The notes beneath the pieces were generated by a model that was given only the letters and a program-made list of their open reading frames with translations, made no database searches and was not told where the DNA came from. The position numbers and the translations under genes were made by a program. This document shows, piece by piece, positions 25,430 through 37,556 of a stretch of DNA of 64,000 bases. Location of the stretch: NCBI GenBank assembly GCA_027596075.1, contig JADGJC010000163.1, positions 1-64,000 of the forward strand, in the 5' to 3' direction. Within the stretch, counting starts at the first letter, position 1; every line of letters starts with the position of its first letter. Origin of the DNA: Rhizophlyctis rosea. Taxonomy: Eukaryota > Chytridiomycota > Chytridiomycetes > Rhizophlyctidales > Rhizophlyctidaceae.

Positions 25430-27383
25430 CAGGTCAGTAACTCTTCCCGCCTGGCATCATGTCCTCTTGCACAATCAAAATATCATCGTCACCTTTACAA
25501 CCAACCACCCCAGGCAGACACATCGTCCTCCGTAAACAAGATAATGACGTCCTTGTCACCATCGTATAGATGGGTAAAATCACGCTTTGGCCAACGTTCG
25601 ATGATGGTGAATGGAGGAGGATGATTCGCGATGATGGTGCCATATGTCGAGGACTAGGGGGGCTTGACGATGATGATGAAGCGGGCAGCGCTGAGTTCAG
25701 TTGGTGGATTTACCCCCTGTAAGGGATTTGGACAGGGCGATTTGAGAGGGTAGAACTATGGATAGATTGAGGTCCCTCGTTGTGTGTTCGAGTGTGAAAG
25801 TCAGTGGGGGTTCGTAAGGGGGATGAAGTCTTTGGGGGTGGTAGAGATCTTGTCGGAGTTCAGCTGGGCAAACCAGTCGTAGAAGGTGACGGTGAGGTGG
25901 CACATCAGGTGTTGGGCGTATGAAGAGGGTGGCGCTCGGAGAGTCCTGAGGTAGTGGTGGTGAGGTGGGAAGAAGTGGTACAGGATGCTACGGTTGTGCT
26001 CGCTACCCTCAAGGTCAGGATGACGGCGACCAAGATGGTGACCAAGACACCGAGGACTTTCCTGCTGGAGGTCAGTGTGTCCGTGCTGAGGCGACGGCAG
26101 TCGTTGTTGGACTTGGTGATCTGCTCCAGGGGGCAGAGTGTTTAGATTAATACCACTTTCCAGTCATGCATGAAACAAGTTACACAAATCTCTTTTAAGT
26201 AGTTACTTCGTCTTGGCCTTCAACTACGATATTGAGCATATAAGGCTCAACAAACACAAACACTGCAAAAGGCCCACACTTACAGATGACCAATGTTCCA
26301 CACTACACTACCCAACAACGCTACAGACAAGATACCCCAATCTCCGCCCCGCCGCAATCCTCCCTCCCACCGCTCTGCAACTTCAAAATCGACACCGGGC
26401 CCCAACTCCTCAGCTGCATCACCATCCCCACCCCATAATTCTCCACCAAATCATCAACTCACCACCGCCCTCTCATACGCAAAATCATCAATATATTCAC
26501 ACAATACTCATCATCACCCCTCCTCCTCCTCTCCCACCCCGTGCATCCCACCCACCCACAAAAGTCATTCCTACCATACCACGCAAACCGCGCAACGTAC
26601 TACACAGCGCATTCGTACCCCTCAGCTTTCTCAACACAAAGGATTTTCTAAGTGGACGAGAACACCGTGTTGCGCAGCCTGAACCGCCCATTCATCAGGT
26701 ACTGGTATTCCTGAGTTGAACTAACGACGGCTTTCAACGATTCCGAAACGAGAAGGAGGAGAAGGACGTTCGTGCACGTACAACGGCACAAGTCTGGGAA
26801 GAGAACGACTTAGACGATGTTGGTGACCTTTGTATTGTTTGGGTGTCCGGTTAGGTAGACGAAGGTGGAAACGGTTAGGGGTAGGAGGAGGTGGAGGAGG
26901 GCGTTGTAGGATTCAAGAAAGAGGACGGATTCGACGCAGAATTCTAAAAACAGATAAGACGTCAGCCAACTGCATTACGCCCGTGAAGTCTTTCATTTAG
27001 GAATTGTTTTTTATGTGATGCCAGAGGTACGCGCTCACCGCGGCATTTTTATCCCACCCCAGCCCGCAGCGTAATCTATCGACCACAACTGAAGCTAGCA
27101 AGCTGACCCAACTAAAAGCCTCCTCACCATCCCCTTCCACTAACCCCAAAACTAGACCCCGCAAAAAGTCAAAACCTAACCATGCTCGCCCTTCCCAAAC
27201 TCCACCGCTTCTGCCCACCGGTTCCAAAACACCAACAAACAAGACGTAACGTAGAGCGTACCGCCGTCCGCGGAGGTTGTGGTGGTAAGAGTGTGGAATC
27301 ATGTATAGGAGCGCCCTCTGGAGGGAAGGAAACACGTTATTAGCCATAATGGAGGGAAGGCAAAAAAAACTCCAAACCAACAT
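25430..27383 (-). pseudogene. Decayed multi-exon gene with membrane segments, family uncertain
   Basis: Minus-strand fragments between splice-like signals include a hydrophobic helix (VLGVLVTILVAVILTLRVA, about 26000-26060) preceded by CPLEQITKSNND, and near 26940 a short piece FCVESVLFLESYNAL followed by another hydrophobic segment. The latter resembles the start of an RGS domain (consensus F-x-x-E-N-x-x-F-W), but the match is short. Stops and frame changes separate the pieces. A decayed membrane receptor-like gene is possible; the identity is a guess. Confidence 0.25.
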
Positions 27384-27561
27384 TCAAACCAAGACAAGCC
27401 ACATCCAAGCCGACACGAGCCACACTCACCAACATCAACACCACATCATAATGCCTACCCTCAAAAAAAGTATCTTCCGCCAACAAATCCTACACCCCAT
27501 CATATACTCAAAACCCTCAACTCCATCCGCATGCATCCGATACGCATAAGTGGCTTGTAGC

Positions 27562-28047
27562 TCAAACCGTCGCGAATGGAGAAGTGCGTTCGGAGTAAGA
27601 ATGGGTGCGAAGTATTCTACGTGACCGGGCGGATGGGCTAGGGTCTACAACTTCAGGAGGGGGCGGGCTTTCGAAGGAGGACGGGTCGAGGACTTGCAGT
27701 TGGTGGGTGACGAGTCCCGCTGGGCTGGGAGCGAAGGTCGGGCATCGATCTAATCTCCGAGTTCTCCGTATGAACCAGCAATTAGAGACTGGAAGATCTG
27801 CTGAAATGGGATTCTCCGTCTTAGAGTAGATGACGCGAAGTCGGGTAAATTCCCAAGGAGAACGTGAACATATTTTGGAATTCTCGTTCGGGACAGGCGG
27901 GGCGATGGTGGAGATTGTTGTGATCTCCTCCTGACGCCAGAATGCAAACAAACATGTCAGTTTTACTGATACAAATGCGTCGGCAGCCATGGCATCTATG
28001 GTTGGAGCATGATGTACCTGCATGGTTCCATTCATCGCTTCTGGCAC
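27562..28047 (-). other. Unassigned minus-strand open stretch
   Basis: 161 codons without low complexity and without a recognised motif, lying between two blocks of gene relics on the same strand. It may be part of another relic. Confidence 0.2.
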
Positions 28048-28582
28048 TATCTTCTGTTCTGACCGCTCGTCACTACGCGCTTCATCCCATGTTCAAGTAT
28101 GTCGCGACCTAAACAATGAAGGGCGAACCATCAAAACCGCAATCGCACCCTGAAGAACGAGATAAAAAGCTCACCCCCCGAAACATCAAATACAAAAATC
28201 TTAATTCATTCACCATCTCACCACCCCGAGGAACACGCGTTTTTTCTTAAATCAACCGGGATATCCCTCAAGGTCTCGCACGACGGTTGCACGAAATGTT
28301 CCGGATGCGATCTAAGGACCCGCCCCACACGTCCCATTGTGATGGTTGCCTTGTTCGCGGAGGGTTGAGGGGTTAAAGAGGGATATGTGGCTTTCGATGG
28401 AGGGTGTGAGTTCGACTTCTGGAGGGTAAAGATGATAGGACGTGAGGACGAGCTTCTGCGGTCGCAACATCCACGCACTCAGTTGGCAAACATATCACAC
28501 CATCCCACGATCCCTTCAACTACGCTGCACATCATACCACCCCACATTCAAAGGATATTCATCAAACAAACAAAACACTCAC

Positions 28583-28925
28583 TGTCTCGTCATTTAGTAA
28601 CTCCGCTTTTCTCCTGTCTTCATCCAGATGCTCCTTCTGGTAATCTTTCAATTGGTTGTCCAGATCAGCACCCATTTGGTTCGCTCCTAGAACCCCATAT
28701 CAGTATCAGATTCCCTCAACTCCATAGATGATCAGACTTGCCTCGATTTGTTGCACTTGCGCCAAGGGTTCCGTGAAACCAGTTTGCATCTGGCTGCTTG
28801 TGCAGAAATTGTAAATCAAGCTACGGGAAAATGTGAGGTCAATACCGTACATCCACATCCGTAGCCGACTTACGTGTACAGCTCCATGTATTTGCCGTAG
28901 CTCATGCCTCCTTTCAAGTTTATCA
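28583..28925 (-). pseudogene. Cullin relic (N-terminal repeat region)
   Basis: Three minus-strand exon pieces are readable. 28925-28874 encodes GGMSYGKYMELYT, about 28820-28743 encodes LIYNFCTSS plus about 17 residues, and 28685-28583 encodes GANQMGADLDNQLKDYQKEHL and a charged tail. Together they match the cullin segment YMELYT-x-VYNYCTS followed by GA..G.dLYn.LkeyL..hL, the scaffold part of SCF-type ubiquitin ligases that binds the adaptor. The middle donor reads GCAAGT and is one base out of phase with the next exon. The remainder of the roughly 770-residue protein is not recognisable to the left. Confidence 0.7.
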
Positions 28926-29279
28926 TAGTGCTTCGTATCCCGCCTTTCGAATCACTTCATGTCTGCTACAGATTCAAAAGACTGCTTTGACTACGTGAAG
29001 GTGAGAGCTTTTTGATAGTTTGACACGATTCGTGGGACGCCGCTCGGCCCTAAATTTTGAGGCGGAACCAAGGACAAATTGGTACATTAGTTCGATTCTT
29101 TCCGAAGAAGTCCGGTATAACAATCTCACAGCGGATTGCGACAAAAACAATCTCCCTGCTCAGCTCCCAACAACCCACCGAAGAAAATATCCTCCGTCCC
29201 CATACCCACAAATCCATCACCCTCTTTCGGATTTTGAAAATTCAACCTGATTGTTATAAACATGTCAACACGAGTAATA

Positions 29280-29935
29280 ACAAATGCAAAATAGGTCACT
29301 CTCAACCCACCTCAGCAGCCGCGTTGATAATCCTCGGCCTCGAACTCCTCACATCCCAAACCGCGACCATATTATCATTGGCCCCACTCGCAATGACCCT
29401 CCCATCAACCCTTTACTTCAACCCACTATCATCAGTCTCATGAAACGCCAACTCCGCTACCTTATGAATCGCACTAACCACTCGTCCAGCTCCACCTGGT
29501 GCCTTCTCACCATCCCCATCGTGTCGATCACTACTTCCTCCCAAACCCCCACCAAACAACGCAATAGCACTCGAAGGCGTCCCACCAACGTCGTCCGACC
29601 CCTGCCCATCCCCATCTCCACCCCCCGTCCTAAAGTCGTAACCCTTTTCCAAACTAAATCCTGACCATTGCACGTCTCAATAACGTCCTTGCCGTTACGG
29701 ACGGGAGATTCGCCCGTCCCGTTTTCGATGTTGAGGCGAGGGTCGTCGAGTGTGCAGATGAGGAAGCTGGACCAGCCTTCGTGTTAGAGTACTAGTCGGT
29801 GGCCGGCGAGGTCTGCGCCGAGGTAGCGGGTTGATATTGATTGGGTGCGCACGCAAAAAATAGTCATCACTCATCCCCGGTGCGTCCAACAACCTTTCCG
29901 GCGAAGTCTTGACCACCTGTCTCGCAACATGAGCG
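29280..29935 (-). pseudogene. Cdc20/Cdh1 (Fizzy) family relic
   Basis: The minus strand first reads PERLLDAPGMSDDYF near 29865-29915, the hallmark that precedes the WD40 propeller in APC/C activators (PERxLDAPGxxDDYYLN). At 29300-29440 it reads HKVAELAFH, then GLK and after a stop RVDGRVIASGANDNMVAVWD, matching GLKW-pDG-lASGGNDN-vWD of the same family. The Trp of GLKW is replaced by a stop codon, and another stop interrupts the stretch around 29800. Splice donor GTGGGT follows at about 29308. The rest of the propeller is not recognisable. Confidence 0.75.
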
Positions 29936-30439
29936 TCCGGCCTTCCACATAGTGACCGTCAGCACTGTGATCATCACTGACCTCCCGTCGTAAGGCATTA
30001 ATGTCCTCAGACTCGCTCTCTGCGTCGCCTTCTGCCACGTTGCACGCACTGGCACCTTCCAGCAATTTTGTGAGCTGTAGACGAACACACCGTGAGTGAG
30101 CTTGAGACATTGTACATTACTTTCAACACAGATACCATTTGCAGGGAACTCACCCTCTCAACCTCCTTCCCCTACAAATCCAATATCTGAACCATCAGTT
30201 TCTCCATCGACTCCCGATCCTCCTCACTCGGTATCTCGAATCTCGCTCCAGACTCCCTAAGACCCGCTGCATTTCCTCATTCTCGATCCTCAACAGCTCG
30301 TAACGTTTGAGACAGTTGCAGTTTGAGTTCATGTACGCCATTTTGGAGGGTCATTAGAACACTCTAAACGGAGAGACGTGTCAAGGATCTATCACGTGCA
30401 TAAGCGCAAAGCCGCCTCCTCAAACACTCACCAAAACGT

Positions 30440-30930
30440 TTAGGCGGTCCCCTCGAAGTTGATGCCAACCAACTCAGGGACGTCGTCATCGCCATCGGCC
30501 TTTGAGGCCGCGGCGCCGTGTTGAGCCTGGAAGCTCTCAACCAGTCGTCACAAGCTAATCAAAGAGTCAGGACCGAGTTGGTCGAAGATGGAGGTTGCGA
30601 GCCCCTTGTCTTCACCCTGGCCGTAGATGCCCCAAGTTTTGTCAGAGGGGGTAGCGTGGACTGCATGCCGCTGATCAGAATCTACTCCTGTACTTCTTCA
30701 TTCGACACTTTCGATTTTGCACGTACCCTTGGGAGTGTTGAAGTGAAGGACAGAGCCATCAGACTTGAACATGCCGACCTTCTCAATGGCGCTAACGGAC
30801 TTGACGTTGAACTTCCTTGAAGGGTACTCCCCGCTGGAAGGTGGACAAGGCCCAAACGTCCTCCCGTACAGACGACAAGAAGCTCTCAAACGAATTGAGG
30901 AAGTTCAACGTCAAACTCAAAAACAGGAGA
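30440..30930. pseudogene. NAC-beta (EGD1/BTF3) relic with an internal inversion
   Basis: The nascent-polypeptide-associated complex beta subunit is split between strands. The plus strand at about 30831-30918 encodes the N-terminal part, KVDKAQTSSRTDDKKL then RKFNV (family: KV-x-x-TDDKKL-x-LKKLNV). The minus strand from 30817 leftward encodes RKFNVKSVSAIEKVGMFKSD and GSVLHFNTPK, then at 30660-30440 IYGQGEDKG, DQLGPDSLISL, a stop in place of Arg, RLVESFQAQHGAAASKAD and DDDVPELV to a terminal stop. The order and spacing of the minus part are those of an intact gene with one intron. One inversion plus one nonsense change make it non-functional. Confidence 0.85.
30801..30914. repeat. 17-bp inverted repeat at the NAC-beta inversion junction
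   Basis: Positions 30801-30817 are the exact reverse complement of 30898-30914 (arm on the plus strand: aggaagttcaacgtcaa). Both arms encode the Lys-Phe-Asn-Val piece of NAC-beta, so the same short coding segment is present on both sides of the inversion breakpoint. Confidence 0.85.
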
Positions 30931-31502
30931 GGGATTTAGTGCGACGGACGTAAAGGTTATATTGGGTTGGGAGAAGGGTTGCTCGGAGGTGGATGCAGAG
31001 CTGTTTTTGAGTTTGACACGGTTTAGAAAGTTGTGTTGGAGCATGTCTCAGTGATGCAGCCATTACCGCACTTCGAATCTCCGCGAAGACGAAGACATAC
31101 TCCCCCTTCCCAAAAAAAGCTAAAAGGAACCAACACTTACCATAACACCCAACCAAATCCCAACATCAGATCCACCCACATTCATCATCACGCACCCTCG
31201 TGCTCGCAGACGGTAACAGAACTCTATAAAAACTCCTAACACCCACCACGCCGCCCACGACGATCGCCCGACCGGTGTTGACACGGAGGATGGCGAGCGT
31301 GCCGGTTGGAGCGTGCAGCATAACGGCGTAGACGTCGGCGGACTAGCGGAGGAGGTAAAGGGGGGGTGCAATTAGGAGTCTGTAGGGAGGTGGGACTGGT
31401 GGGGAGTGAGTTTGGTGAGGATGGAATGAGTAAAGGTTGTCACGGAGGAGAATTCGGCGAATTTAGATGGAACTGGGAATGTCACGCCCTACTGGTGCTT
31501 AC

Positions 31503-32297
31503 CCGTATGTTACGTCCGAGGAGAACACCATGCCCGCCACTGCTATTGGCAGTTTGTTAAGAGCACCGACCATACTGCAAAATGCAAAACGTCAACATCT
31601 CAACGATAGTGATCTAACCGCATTTCCCCTTGTGCCACGAACAACTCACCTGTATGTTGTCGACGACGTCACTCATACACACCATGCAGTGCTGTAGCTG
31701 ACTGCAAAACTACCTACACTGGTGACCACAATTCCAAAACATAACCCGGTAAAGTCGCTCGATCTCTCCACAGCCTTAACGGAGTCCAACCCAACACCAA
31801 ATTAGTAATCATATGTCCCCTGAGCCTCCCTTTGCTCGACCGTGATTGGCAGCACCAGTAGAATAGATACCAAAAGCAACTCTGAAAATGTGTCAAGAAC
31901 GAAGTCAGCATGGGTTGGAGTCAAGATTCCAAAAGACCAAACAAAAAAAAACTTACTGTTCAAGAAAAACCATATCAAAATCCTCATATCCCGTCTCCTT
32001 CCCCTCCCCCTTCATCAACAACGAGAATCCCGTCGTCGTCAAACATTTCGTCATCATCCACCCATAATACCAAAAATCCGACATCGTCGACACCCGCCTT
32101 CATGACCTTGCCTGCAGCAATGTCCGCCCACCCAGCAATGACGGATAATAGCACCATCCTGCTCAAAGATATCAGCATCATTCGCGTCACTGCCGATCGG
32201 TTGAAGGAGGTTCGTTCGGCGTAGGCGATGAAGAAGCGGCTTAGACCTGTTACCCATATGATGGCAAGGAGGAACGCTAACAGTGTTGGTGTGGGAC
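31503..32297 (-). pseudogene. GDP-mannose transporter (VRG4-type) relic
   Basis: Minus-strand pieces in the right order for a Golgi nucleotide-sugar transporter. At 32297-32080: hydrophobic helices with FFIAYAERTSF and VLLSVIAGWADI (family: IAYGE and VLSSxIAAWADI). Next, near 31960, DFDMVFLEQ (family: DFDTMFYNN). Near 31880 is ELLLVSILLVLPITVEQ (family: LLSIPVLLVLS), then at 31574-31503 MVGALNKLPIAVAGMVF ending at a GTAAGC donor (family: SMVGALNKLP-A-AG). Between them the frame is broken by stops and an acidic insert. Further exons toward 31200 are not clearly readable. Confidence 0.75.
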
Positions 32298-32689
32298 GTC
32301 CTTTATATCATCTCACAAAACCGCACCCTCGCTTGAGCCCCGCCCATTCATCCACAAGCACATATCGATATGAAAAGTAGAGCATTTTTCAAAAGATACT
32401 TACCAAATCCATCGTCTCAACAACAACTCCCCAAAACGTCCAACCGCAGACCCATTGCTTAATCCACTCCACCTATATCACCAAATGCCGTCGATCAGTC
32501 CCAAAATGCAGGACAAGGGACAGATATTGATTTAAGGAAGGTGCAGCGAACCTGACTAATATTATGCAACTTCCTCCGAATGCTTTCTTTTTCCTTACCT
32601 TGACTCTCTAATCGCCCAATCAACGTTGCGCGTCTGGAAGTGCCAAATATTTGTTTAAATCAATCACGCACAACCGCATGTCCAATAAC

Positions 32690-33240
32690 TCCCAACCTAC
32701 TGCTTACCCATACTCTAATACGGCTGCAGCAGCTGTGTAGGCTTGCTAACCTCGCCATGGTACAACCCGCCTATTTGTTGTCTTCTTCTGGTTTTCGCGA
32801 AGGGCTTCGACGCACATGCTCAACGTCTGACGTACGTCACAGGTGAAAAATCATCAAAACGCATCAAGGTGCGAAAGTAGGCATCAGGATATCCTTACAT
32901 GCAACCCTTGGTTGATATCTTTCGTCTCCAGATGCCCTTGTCCCTCAATACCAGACAAATGACTGCGCTCTGCACCGGCCAGGTCCACGACGGCGATGAG
33001 GCTACTGGTAATATACTAGTGCTGTAGACAGAGAACAATCAGTGTCTGTTCCTGATTTTTCACCCACACAACCCTTCTGAACCGCACACCCCATCTCCAG
33101 ATCCAAAGACTGACCTGTTTAATATCCTTCTCTCGCCAAAACCGCGTGTGACCCTCAATGACTTCGTCCGACAAAAATCGCTTGATTTCAAAAGCGCAAA
33201 ATGGAACTGGCAATTGCTGGAATCCATTAATTTGATTTTT
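32690..33240 (-). pseudogene. Kinesin-6-like motor relic
   Basis: The minus-strand exon 33015-32899 encodes SSLIAVVDLAGAERS and KDINQGLH, the switch II region of a kinesin motor (VDLAGSER). It splices in phase to 32826-32753, encoding TLSMCVEALRENQ and RRVVPWR. The combination C-x-E-x-LRENQ followed by VPyR is typical of the kinesin-6 (MKLP1/KIF23) group. Right after VPWR a one-base insertion shifts the frame; the expected continuation SKPTQLLQPY is still readable, then a stop. An upstream exon at 33240-33118 (protein-like, ending WREKDIKQ) joins in phase. The P-loop exon was not found. Confidence 0.72.
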
Positions 33241-35150
33241 TGTTCTTCCTGCGATATCAAGACAAAACCTCAGTGATCTCGATTCGTCTGTTCGGTCAAG
33301 ATCAGTCCCGACACGTACGTAACCCAATCACATTCTCTGCCGTACTTCGCGCACACTTCAGACGAAAGAGGTGCTCGTCTTCACATTGCGTCATCTTGCG
33401 AGGTGCAGAATGTTTGTGGGTTCCATGACGCGATGTTTTTTAGTGGGGCGAAGGTCACATTTCACTCACGGACCTGCGTAATGACGTAGTCTCCATAACA
33501 GCATCCACATATGAGGTCTGCGTCTCCGTCTTCGATCTCGAAACCGTGCCGTACAATAAGGCTAGCAGGCGGACCAAGCTCTACTTCCACTGCAGCAGCT
33601 GGCGACTCCACCACCGCATCTATTGCTAGTGGCATGGTCGTAGCGGTAGTTGAGAAGACGGTGGGGTTGATGTTTCGTGGTGACGAAGCGGCGCCGATCG
33701 TGAACAAAGCAGTAATGGAACAGTCATTTTAGCTTGCTGTGAAATTTTGAAGCACGATAGCCATTCACCAAGCATCCCAACGTCGACCATCACACAATAT
33801 CCCGCGTCCAAGCTTTTCATTAAAGTGGGCGTTGAAACCTTGATGAAACACACCTGAAAACCACCGTATGGCGTGCTGGCCACTAGACTGTAGAGCGGTA
33901 TTCGTCCAAGCGCATGCCGAGACCAACGTCGATAGAGCTCATCGCATACACTGAGTTGCCAAAGACGTAGGCATTTCCAGATTTGTGGCAATGTCGCATT
34001 GCCATGGCATCGCATGTGACATCTAAAAAGTGCTTTTTAGGTTAATATCGAATTTGCATATTTCGTGGTGCCCCGTCTTATATACATGAAAGCAGGTAGT
34101 ACACCATCATCTCGCAGCCCACTGACCTGACTTGCAGAACCCGCCACGAACTTTCCAACACTGTCCCAACTTCCGGGCAGCTTCTTATCGCCGACCGCTT
34201 TGCGAATGACCAGTGGATCGCTTGGAGACCATCCAATGAGATCGTGGTCCCGATTCGACAGCAACAAACGGTCGGGTCGTTGGGGGGAGTGGGTTTGGTG
34301 ATGAAATATGTGGGTTCTGGACCTACAAGGACGCAAAAGCGTTTGAGTACGAGGTATGATGGAACAGCGAGAAGAGTCCATCAGTATGTTGACGGCCCGT
34401 TAGAAGCCCATTCCCGACCGTGCCCCAGTCAACTGGCACCATTAGTGCATATGAAGTGGACCAACCAACGGGTTTGGTGACCGTGGGAAGGGGGTCAGGG
34501 CGCAAGCCTCGACTTGTGGAGGTCAGGGGTAACACTTTGGGAATAAGCGTGCGTCCGTCCTGGCAACCAACCACGCATATGGGAAGAGCTGGTGAAGCGT
34601 CTGATATGTACCTTTACGTGAGTCGCTGCATGTAGGGGTACGTGAGTTACGTGGCTAGTGTTGGCAGTTGAAAGAGCGGGGGGAAAGGAAAACGTGGGAA
34701 AGAGAGAAGTTGAGGAGCTGGAACAGAAGTTGCAGCTTGAGACTAGCCAGGTGGCGACAGTTGTGACACACACTTTGACGTCCTCGAAATGAAATTGATT
34801 TGTATTATTAAGACTCACCCTGGCACCAAGCCTCTGTCTCACCTGTCAAACTCGAGTTGCCACTGCACCCAAGCACTCGGAACCAGTGTTACCGCTTGTC
34901 AAGGCGCGGAACTTAATAACTTTCCGGCTCTTCGGGATACTACCACTGGCACACGCATGAATAGGGAAGCGTAACGACATCTTCTTGTTCCACTTTCAAA
35001 AACCAAACGCCAGTTACTTTTCAAGTTTCATACAGAAGATTTGATATATTTGTATGTGTGGTATCGTACAGAGTTCGTATTTTACATGCCACAACCAATT
35101 ACACACATGATGCAGCAAAACTATATACCCTTGCCGTGAAGATTAGGCGA
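33241..35150. other. Mixed relic DNA, families not identified
   Basis: Several short protein-like pieces occur. On the minus strand around 34150-34260 one reads DRLLLSNRDHDLIGWSPSD. On the plus strand at 34700-34760 a coiled-coil-like piece reads REVEELEQKLQLETSQV. None extends far enough to name a family, and no spliced set can be built. Confidence 0.3.
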
Positions 35151-35159
35151 ACACAGCAG

Positions 35160-36060
35160 ATATGAAGCGCTCACCTTCTGTTGTTCCACTGGATGCTGCT
35201 GCTGCTGCTGCCACCCCCACACCCCGAAAGGACTATGACACTCACCCTATAGATTCGCGGATCTTGCGGAACGCCATGACGGGAAGTCCATGCCGGCATG
35301 GTCGAATATCTCATAGCCTCGATGTTCTTGCTTTGTTTTTGAAGTTGAATGTTTCTCGAGGGGAAGCTTGGTGAGTGAAGGGCCGGAATTCGTACTCTCA
35401 TCCCAGAAACGGCTTGGGTCGATACTGGTATACGCACCTGGAACCGCAGCGGCGGTGGAGTGTTGGTAGCTTGTGCTCAGTTGAAACGATCAGATAGTAG
35501 TTTAGTAAAGTATGAAATGATATGTCGCAATGCCATGAGGACGCACGCATCCAGAGTGTCAGCCGCCCCCTACTCCTGTGTTTGCTTGGGAAATCAAATC
35601 CCACAGCCGCCCATTGGATTCCTGACACAACAAACTCTATCCCGCCAAACACTCTTTTGAGTGACGACCAACACCCCTTCAACGTGCGGAGCCTCTACCT
35701 GTTTGGGTCTGTTGAAACCCCCGCCAGACCGTGAGCCGAGCTCCTTCAAAGTCCTGGGATCGACCCGCAGGTGCGCAATGGCATACCCTCCAGAGCCCGA
35801 AACCCGACCTTTTGCGAGCCCCAACCTCCCCTACCTATCCCAGGATCCGCCCAGGATGTTCCGCTTGATCTGTGGGAGGGATGCAATGGAGAGAGTCAGT
35901 AAGTGGTCCTCCACCATCGTCGTTTTCCATCGTTGCAGCAGCAGCATCCATCGTCTGGTATGTTCATCGAGGCGGTGTGTTGAAGAGAAGCGATTGAAGA
36001 GAGAGGGCAAGTTGTGAAGTGGAAATGTATCTATGCAAGACGAAAGACTGAGGATGCATG
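35160..36060 (-). repeat. Dispersed repeat family, copy A
   Basis: Resembles 49051-49870 and 55222-56056 in the same orientation. The right end carries ttccactggatgctgctg and the shared block near the family's GTRAGT splice-like sites (minus strand). The minus strand at the far end begins ATG GAT GCT GCT, as in copy C. This copy is the most diverged; its middle part is hard to align by eye. Confidence 0.5.
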
Positions 36061-37556
36061 AAAGAAAGAGCAATGAGAAGGGATGATGAAGGCAAAAGAG
36101 CCGTGTCGAGTTGAAGGGGGGAATTTGGAAGTCAGGAAACGGCGAGTGCTTGACCTGGGGATTCTGGGGGATTTGTTATGCGATTGACATTTTCTTTCGC
36201 AGGGTGCCCGGAAACTTCCGGAAGGCGTGAGCTTTCAAACGACTTGAATCAAGCACATACTAAGTGATGACAGCATCCTGAAAATCTGATGTGACAAAAT
36301 ACGCGTTGGTCAATCACTGCACGGCAGTAGAGCCGTAATTTGCACATGTCAAGCAGACAAGATGGCCGTGGCCTGCTGAATGGGTATTGATGGTCCGCCT
36401 CCTGGGACTCCTGGGGCTTCCGAGACTTCCCGAGTGAATATATGACATAAGCGATGGGATCCGAGGATTAGCGCACATCACTGCTCAGGGTCCTAATGGA
36501 GCCTCTCCTTAGGCCAAATTCGACGCCCAGCACCTGTGTTGCATGATGTCAAAGCACCCACTATGTGCTTGTATTCGTTGAGCAGTCAATGAGCGAGAAT
36601 AGTCAATCCATGGACATTTGTTGAATGTGATGACGAAAAGAAAAAGAATATGATATGTCACCAATACTCATTGCTTATGTGTGAGCCGTGAGAAACCGGC
36701 CTACGTCAATGAAGTTGCAACTGACACCATGCATGAGCATTGAACCCACAATCCTTGACAGCAATTCCAGTGGGTGATGGGCGAAGAATGCTTTAAAAAA
36801 ATGAGGCACGGATGCCACTGACGTGGACGAAGGCAATCCCTTTTCATCGGCATTTCCGATGTCATGTTGCGATGCCATGGTGCGTCTGGTCACTATTGAC
36901 GGCATCACAATCACGAGAGGTGATTGCCATTGCGCCAAGAAATGATAGACACTCCCCAGGGAACGCATATCAAAACCCTCACGATGTACCGGCAATCACG
37001 TCACACGGGCGAAAGGAAAAAGAAAATTCGGCCATTTGGGCCAAGATTTACCAGCTGGCTGAGCCGTTCATGATGTTTGTGGGCGTGAGCATGATTGACA
37101 AGCACTGTGATTGGCCAATTTCACCAGCTGAAAGTGCAAGCAGTCAGACGCTGCAAATGGGGTTGTGAGGGCAAACGGCATCCCCCGCACCATAAATTGC
37201 CAGCAGACGATTGGTTCCCTCTACATAACCCACCTTCATTCTATGTCATGCAATACTGCTATTGTATGGGCATGATAATATTCTTTGGAGTTAGCATACA
37301 CGTTGACGGTCCAAAGCACCTCTATTCATTAATATCCCGCCATATCTAGTCTTGTGCCTCTCGTCCCCCTTTGCGGCGCCTTCAACTACTGCGGTCATTC
37401 ACCCCAACAGCCTCTCCACTATACGGTCGCTGGAGAAGGACCTGCTGTGCCTGTATATAACTTCCGCATCAGAATTCTGCTCGGGTTCCTTGTAAAACGC
37501 CTCCCTCTCCACACGCTCTTCTCCTTCCCCGCGGATAGCCCCTCAATACGATTATC
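36061..37556. other. No gene seen; upstream region of the RanGAP-like gene
   Basis: Short frames only. The last 200 nt (37350-37556) are C/T-rich, as before other genes here. Confidence 0.5.

Noticed and set aside
26213..26719. Plus-strand 168-codon Pro/Thr/His-rich stretch
   Set aside because: Low-complexity composition from a C/A-rich region; the minus strand over the same DNA reads as decayed membrane and RGS-like pieces.
29080..29115. B-box-like word (gttcgattc) hinting at a tRNA gene
   Set aside because: No A-box or foldable cloverleaf at the right distance.
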